In this document: positions 16,641 through 20,864 of the stretch, piece by piece | Layout of the letters: the number at the start of each line of letters is the position of its first letter | Position numbering within the stretch: position 1 is the first letter of the stretch | Assembly: GCA_026770615.1 (NCBI GenBank) | Contig: MU631649.1 | Coordinates: forward strand, 110,508-131,371 | Origin: Pavlovales sp. CCMP2436 | Lineage: Eukaryota > Haptophyta > Pavlovophyceae > Pavlovales | Length of the DNA: 20,864 nt | Direction of reading: 5' to 3' | Notes under the pieces: generated by a model | The model's input: only the letters and a program-made list of their open reading frames with translations | Told to the model about the DNA's origin: nothing | The model's database searches: none | Translations under genes and position numbers: made by a program

Positions 16641-17260
16641 CTATCGGAACCACCGCCCGGAGGCGCGCTCCTCCAGTGCCGCCAGCGCCACCTGCAGGTC
16701 TTCGAGCTGGAGCGAGAGTCGACCGATGTCTCGCCGCATGTCGTCTCGCTCGACCGTCCCTAGGCGCACGGCCTGGAAATAGCGCGCGCGCGTGTGTGCG
16801 TGTGTGTGTGGAAGGGGGGGGGGGGCAGTGAGCAGGCTGGCGACGCCCGCGTGCCGGCTGGGGCCGCAAGGGCGCGCACCTCCCACTTCAGCCGCTCGTT
16901 CGCTTCCGACTTCGCGCTCGCTGCCTCCTTGGCGCGATTCTGCCTGATCAACTCGAAGGCGACCGTCGCACCCGCTATGCCGAAAATGACTGACTCGCCA
17001 AGCAGCTCGGCGCCTTGATCTATGGCGTGCTCGCGCGTGAGCGGGCTCATCGTGTGAATGCTGCCAGCGGACAGCCACGACTTGCCCAGCACGAGGCGCT
17101 GGAAGTTTATGGACAGGCGGTGTGTCACCCCGCCTGCGACCTCGAGCGGGAAGGCGAGCATGGGGTGCGCCTTGGCCTCACGCTTCACAAAACTTGCGAC
17201 GGGTTTGGAGATCTGCTTGATGGCCACTAGGCCGAGCTTACCGACGAGCGCGACAGCCAT
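16641..17260 (-). CDS. OPA3: OPA3-like mitochondrial protein, 2 exons
   Basis: Exon 1 is 17260-16880 (127 codons, phase 0) and exon 2 is 16772-16641 with TAG stop, giving 170 aa; human OPA3 is 179 aa. The start at 17260 is chosen because MAVALVGKLGLVAIKQISKP aligns with the family N-terminus; an in-frame ATG at 17296 would add 12 residues. The family signature is RGxELLGE followed by a hydrophobic segment; here DQGAELLGESVIFGIAGATV at about residues 84-103, then FELIRQ. The C-terminal RLSLQLEDLQVALAALEE is a coiled coil. Splice sites are GAG|GTGCGC and TTTCCAG|GCC; the 107-bp intron has a GT run. OPA3 is a mitochondrial membrane protein tied to mitochondrial shape; exact activity is unsettled. 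It is divergent from CFAP298. Confidence 0.9.
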
Positions 17261-17780
17261 CCCGATGGGCGCGTGCGACGCGCTAGAACGACACACCGGG
17301 CCTCACCGGCGCTTGCAAGGCCCGCTTGCCCTTGATTAGTCTGGTCCCTGCTCTGCGTCAGCTTGTTCAGCACGGTCGGCGACACACAGCACAAAATATG
17401 CAAATGAGGGCGTTTTTAAATTGGCGTGTTCAGCTGGAGCCAGCGGGCCAGCAGGTCGGCGAGCCATTGCCCACGCAGCTCTCCAGCGCTGCATTGCGCG
17501 TAGCAGCCCGTTTGACGTCCACGCAACTATAAACCTTGATGTGTATGAGATGACGTGTGAAGTGAAAATTAAAAGTTAAGTCCAGTGTGAGCCAAGAGGT
17601 GTGCCGCCAGCGGAGCAGTGAGCGCTCACTTCTACCACCAGCATTGCGCAGACCGCCCCGCCCGCGCCGCCACCAAAACTGGAAACCGGCCTGTGAGCTA
17701 TCGAATTTTAAAACTTGCCGGCGGTTGTCACCTGTCGGTTAGCGCGGACGCAGCTCGCGAGCGTAGCTTGCAGTTAAGTC
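17261..17780. promoter_or_regulatory. Divergent OPA3-CFAP298 intergenic region
   Basis: The 520 bp between the two start codons must hold both promoters and 5' UTRs. It is GC-rich, and no TATA box or repeat stands out. Short frames on both strands are open but unrecognised. Whether the genes are co-regulated cannot be seen. Confidence 0.5.
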
Positions 17781-18539
17781 ATGGTGCTGTTGCACGTCAA
17801 GCGCGGGGACGACGAGGCGAAGCAATTCCTCGTCGAGGTTGCGGCGGCGACGCCGTGCGCCGAGCTCACGCAGCAGCTCGCCGAGATCCACAACCTGCGG
17901 CTCAAGGTCGGCAGGCTGACGGCCGCAGCGGAGGGGCTCGCGAGGCACGGCCCGATGAAGCCGCCCGAGCAGCAGGGCCTCGATGACGAGACGCCAATGC
18001 TCGAGGACGTCACGGACGAGGGCGACATAAAGAAGCGCGTGCCGGAGCACGGGCCTCACTACTGCCAGGATCCGACAGAGAGGCGCACGGGCAATGGTGC
18101 GCGCGCGCGCGCGACCCGCCCTCGACCCTCGCGGTATCCCCAGCAAGGGCAACCCCAGCGCGTGCGTACCTGCGCGGTATACCGCGCCCGGCTGCTCACC
18201 GGCGCAGCGCTTCCCCGTCCTTCGCTCCGCGTGCGCGCAGCACCCCCATCGGACATGGGTGCGATCATCAGCCGAACAGTCGAGGACGCTGCGCGCCTGG
18301 TGAGCAAAGACCAGATTGCGATGAAGCAGCTCACCTCGCGTAAAGCGCTGCTGGACTCCATCGACGCAATCAAGGGCGCGACGATGATCGTCTATCCAAT
18401 GGGCCTGCCGCCCTTCGATACCGTGCGCCAGATCCTGGACGAGAAGGAGGAGCTTGGCGGCTCGGCGGCCGGTACTACTACTACTACTACTACTATCACT
18501 ACTACTACTACTACCACTACTACAACTACAACTACTACC

Positions 18540-18588
<49 letters not shown>

Positions 18589-19080
18589 AGGGCTCGAGGT
18601 GCTTGATCCCGAGGTGGCCTCGGTCTGGTGGGCGAGCAAGGAGCTCGCACGCGACAAGCTGCTGTCCGACTTCGTGGGCAAGAACGAGAAGACGAAGATC
18701 GTGTGCAAGCTGCAGAAGAAGGGCGCGGGCGCACCGCAGCGCGAGCCGGTGGTTTCAAAAGAGGAGCAGCAGGTGGCTTTTTTTCTTTTTTATTAGTTCT
18801 TTTAACGTCCCCCGACTTGCAGCCCGAAGGCGTACGGGCATGACATGGGAGGGTCAGTGCATCGGTCGTCTCATGCACTATCTTACTCTTCGCGTCGTCT
18901 CTCTGCCACAATCCTTGCTCGCAGGCTATGGTTTCCTTCTACCACAAGAAGCAGCAGGAGTCCAAGGTCCTCGAGGCCAACAACGAGGACGACTTCGCAA
19001 ACTCGGCGTGGGCCAACCCCAAGGCACTCAAGAACGCCTTCACAGGCATCGGCGATGTCTCGTGGAGGCCAGGCCGATAG
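17781..19080 (+). CDS. CFAP298: CFAP298 (C21orf59/Kurly family), 4 exons
   Basis: Exons 17781-18096, 18241-18471, 18591-18772 and 18925-19080 (TAG) give 294 aa; the human protein is 290 aa. The N-terminus MVLLHVKRGDDEAKQFL is the conserved family start. Exon 2 carries DAIKGATMIVYPMGLPPFDT, exon 3 VWWASKELARDKLLSDFVGK followed by NEKTKI and GAPQREPVVSKEEQ, and exon 4 FYHKKQQE and the ending WRPGR, close to the family C-terminus WRPR. Every boundary follows GT-AG and each joint restores the family alignment (phases 1, 1, 0). CFAP298 is needed for assembly of dynein arms and ciliary motility in animals, acting in the cytoplasm before or during axoneme loading. Its presence implies the organism makes motile cilia. 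Intron 1 is 144 bp and open in frame; intron 2 is microsatellite. Confidence 0.96.
18472..18590 (+). repeat. CFAP298 intron 2: nearly pure (ACT)n microsatellite
   Basis: From the donor GTACTACTACT to the acceptor ACTACTACTAAG, the 119-bp intron is ACT triplets with a few ATC/ACC/ACA/TCT variants. If retained it would encode poly-Thr in one frame and shift the frame of exon 3 (119 is not a multiple of 3). Confidence 0.92.
18783..18825 (+). repeat. Intron-like interspersed motif, copy 2 (in CFAP298 intron 3)
   Basis: TATTAGTTCTTTTAACG followed by CCCCCGACTTGCAGCCC, matching 1215-1262 closely. Within intron 3 (18773-18924) it contains a spare acceptor-like CTTGCAG at 18823, which is not used in the family-supported gene model; the real acceptor is 100 bp downstream. 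Confidence 0.7.
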
Positions 19081-19767
19081 GGCGCCGCGATGGGCATCAT
19101 GGAGGCACGTGGCGCCCGGAAAACGGCGGCAAGTCGCAAGGCAGATTTGTGCAGTAGTGCGTCTTAATGGCCACGTCAAGTAAAATTATAATACCAGTTG
19201 ACTATGCTTTGTTTTGGACTTGGATTTCACACCCGTCGTAAGTAGTTAGTTAGCTTTATTAACCATTTTTATTAGTTCCTGCCGATTTTTTTTGAAAAAG
19301 TGAGACAATTGTTTTTTCCAGACTTTTAATGAATTAATTAGTAACAAAAGAGTTATCGCTGATTCGTAATAATTATCCGCACGAACAAAATTTGACGCGG
19401 CGCCTCTTCGGCTCGCTGCTCCTTCATTTCTAACTAGTCGCTTAAGTATTTGTACGACTAACTAACTAACGCTAACTTAAACTATCTAGTTTAAAGTTAG
19501 TAAAATAAGCAACGGTTGAACTTAGTTAGTTAGCGTTAGTAAAGCACCCACATATCAGGCAAAAATCTTTTTAGAAAACTACCTAGTCAATAATAATGCT
19601 ATGCCTATTTCATGTTGCTGATGAAGCCTGAACCGTGGTGCCAGTTCAGTCAACGCGATGCCTCATGGTCGCGGTGTGACCGAGGTATCCTCTGGCGAGG
19701 TTAGTCGCCGAGGTCTTTGGTGGAACCACGCCGGGGAGGAAATGCACGCCGCTTGCTTGATCGGTGC
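19081..19767. other. No gene seen; CFAP298 3' flank and AT-rich spacer
   Basis: The first part is probably the CFAP298 3' UTR. AT-rich sequence follows to about 19620. A nested inverted repeat lies at 19465-19540. From 19625 the composition becomes GC-rich, but no coding is recognised. Confidence 0.5.
19465..19540. repeat. Nested inverted repeat
   Basis: ACTAACGCTAACT at 19465-19477 is the reverse complement of AGTTAGCGTTAGT at 19528-19540. Inside, TTAAACTA-TC-TAGTTTAA at 19477-19494 is itself palindromic. TAGTTAG words also occur at about 19240. This is a possible small MITE remnant. Confidence 0.6.
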
Positions 19768-19786
19768 CTATGCCGCCTGCCCCTCC

Positions 19787-19845
19787 GCCCCCAACCAGGG
19801 GCTGCAAGTGGGGAGTCGGTGAACAAATTTATTTCTAAAAAAGCC
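19787..19845 (-). repeat. Intron-like interspersed motif, copy 3
   Basis: On the minus strand: a T run, then CCCCACTTGCAGCCCCTG, then GGGGGCG. The last part matches 1244-1270 closely; the upstream half is diverged. It sits just after a good donor (CGG|GTGAGTG at 19858) of the Gly-rich gene, so it could be the 3' end of a real intron (19857-19802) of that gene. Confidence 0.55.
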
Positions 19846-19853
19846 GCCCGCAC

Positions 19854-20808
19854 TCACCCGGCACCGTGGGCCGGGAACTTTCCTCTGCCTCTGCCAGAGG
19901 TTAGCTTGCCACCGGGCGGTAGTGCCGAGCCAGGGCGCTGCGCCCCCATGCTGCCGGCCGCCCCCATGTACGCCAGTGGCGCGCTCGCGCCCACCGTTGG
20001 CGGCATCAAGTTGTGGTACATCTGCCACTGCTGCTGCACGTCGGCCAGGGCGCCCATCGCGCCAAAGCCGGGGCCGAAGTCGGCCATGGCGCCGTAGAAC
20101 GTGTGGTGCAGACCCGTGTGCGACATGCCAACGCCGGGCTTACCTGGCGGCGCGGACGGCTGCCCGTACTGCAGAGAGGGGGCGCCTCCGTACCCTCCCA
20201 TCCCTCCGTACCCTCCCATCCCCCCTCCCATCATCCCCCCTCCGAGGTCGGGAGGCATTCCCCACCCACCCATCCCGCCCATTCCCCCGCCCGCGGAGCC
20301 GAACGCGGGTGGCCTGGGCGCGTAGTGCGCGTACCCGGCGGGGTTGGCGGCGCCAAAAACACCGCCGTAGTTCTTGGGCGCGGGCAGGCCGTGCGGCGGG
20401 CCGGCGGCGTGGGTGGGGTGCGTGGGTGGGACGGGGGGGGCGCGGGGCGGGTTGTGGGAGGGCGCGTAGGCCTTGGACTGTTTCTTGAGGTTGCGCGAAG
20501 AGTTTTTGGAGGAGGGACCGTTCGCGGGGCCTGTGAAGATAATGATGATGATCATGATTATTAGTTGTGTTCCTCTACGTTTCCCTTTTTTATCCCCTTC
20601 CCTTTTCCTTTATTTTCCTTTCCTTTCTTTCCTTTCCTTCTCCCCCCCCCCCCCTTTTTTCCCATTTCCGTTTTCATTTTTAAATTTTCTTACCGATTTG
20701 CTTATCGAGGTTGTCGAGGAGCATGTCCACCGAGCCCCCCCACAGCGGCGAGGAGACGCGCGTCAGGAGCGACTCGAGGTCGCGGTTGCCTTTCCGCACG
20801 GCGTAGGC
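19854..20808 (-). CDS. Unrecognised Gly/Met/Pro-rich protein, 3' part of gene
   Basis: Two exons are supported on the minus strand. The first, 20808-20694, follows a C-rich tract ending CCGCAG and ends at TCG|GTAAG. It encodes AYAVRKGNRDLESLLTRVSS followed by PLWGGSVDMLLDNLDKQIG. The second starts at 20530 after CTTCACAG and joins in phase 1, encoding KNSSRNLKKQSKAYAPSHNP and then a low-complexity tail with GGGMGGMGGWGMPPD, GGYGGMGGYGG, Ala/Pro/His and a final RGRGKFPAHGAG. The gene runs off the window at its 5' end. The tail resembles those of RNA-binding and condensate-forming proteins, but no domain is recognised. The end is ambiguous: reading stops at TGA 19856-19854, or splices at GTGAGT to 19801 and ends GPWLGAEGQAA at 19768. 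Confidence 0.6.
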
Positions 20809-20864
20809 CTGCGGGTGGTGGGGGGGGGGGGTTCGTGTTTAGGGGAGGGGGTGGTTTGGTTGCT

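Noticed and set aside
17739..18911. A 390-codon minus-strand open frame
   Set aside because: It is antisense to CFAP298 and includes the complement of the ACT repeat (poly-Ser); the plus-strand gene is supported over its whole length.
19612..19640. TGATGA followed by CTGA as a C/D snoRNA
   Set aside because: The boxes are only a few bases apart and no terminal stem is present.
19922..20564. Long plus-strand open frames
   Set aside because: They are antisense to the Gly-rich exon; GC-rich low-complexity sequence leaves several frames open.

Overview
This is a nuclear segment of a eukaryote, most likely a unicellular flagellate such as an alga or other protist. The evidence is: spliced genes with short GT-AG introns (107-163 bp); a gene for the ciliary protein CFAP298; a mitochondrial OPA3 gene; many microsatellites, minisatellites and palindromes; and decayed non-LTR retrotransposons. 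The lineage cannot be fixed from the sequence alone.

Layout. Positions 1-3300 are a mosaic of short dispersed and tandem repeats, microsatellites, a nearly perfect 476-bp palindrome (1893-2368) and one plausible terminal exon (2927-3062). Positions 3143-5460 hold a stray retrotransposon tail, a second palindrome (3842-4067), a short ORF with a 2A-like NPGP motif (4248-4478) and an AT-rich tandem array (4958-5460). Positions 5465-11154 are a decayed plus-strand non-LTR element (copy A) with reverse transcriptase, RNase H-like, zinc-binding and OTU-like cysteine protease regions in that order. A 5'-truncated minus-strand relative (copy B, 11214-13245) lies tail to tail with it, and a third OTU fragment (copy C) is at 15528-15795.

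Positions 13570-14715 hold the last exon of a probable type I membrane protein (minus strand) beside a 0.9-kb purine-rich minisatellite that looks intronic. Positions 16641-19080 hold two well supported genes in divergent orientation: OPA3 (minus, 2 exons, 170 aa) and CFAP298 (plus, 4 exons, 294 aa). Positions 19768-20864 hold the 3' end of an unrecognised Gly/Met/Pro-rich protein gene (minus).

The genes share no pathway. The most distinctive content is the OTU-bearing retrotransposon family with a conserved 3' tail, and the small repeats that have moved among and into these elements, including one 41-bp insertion with an 8-bp target duplication.
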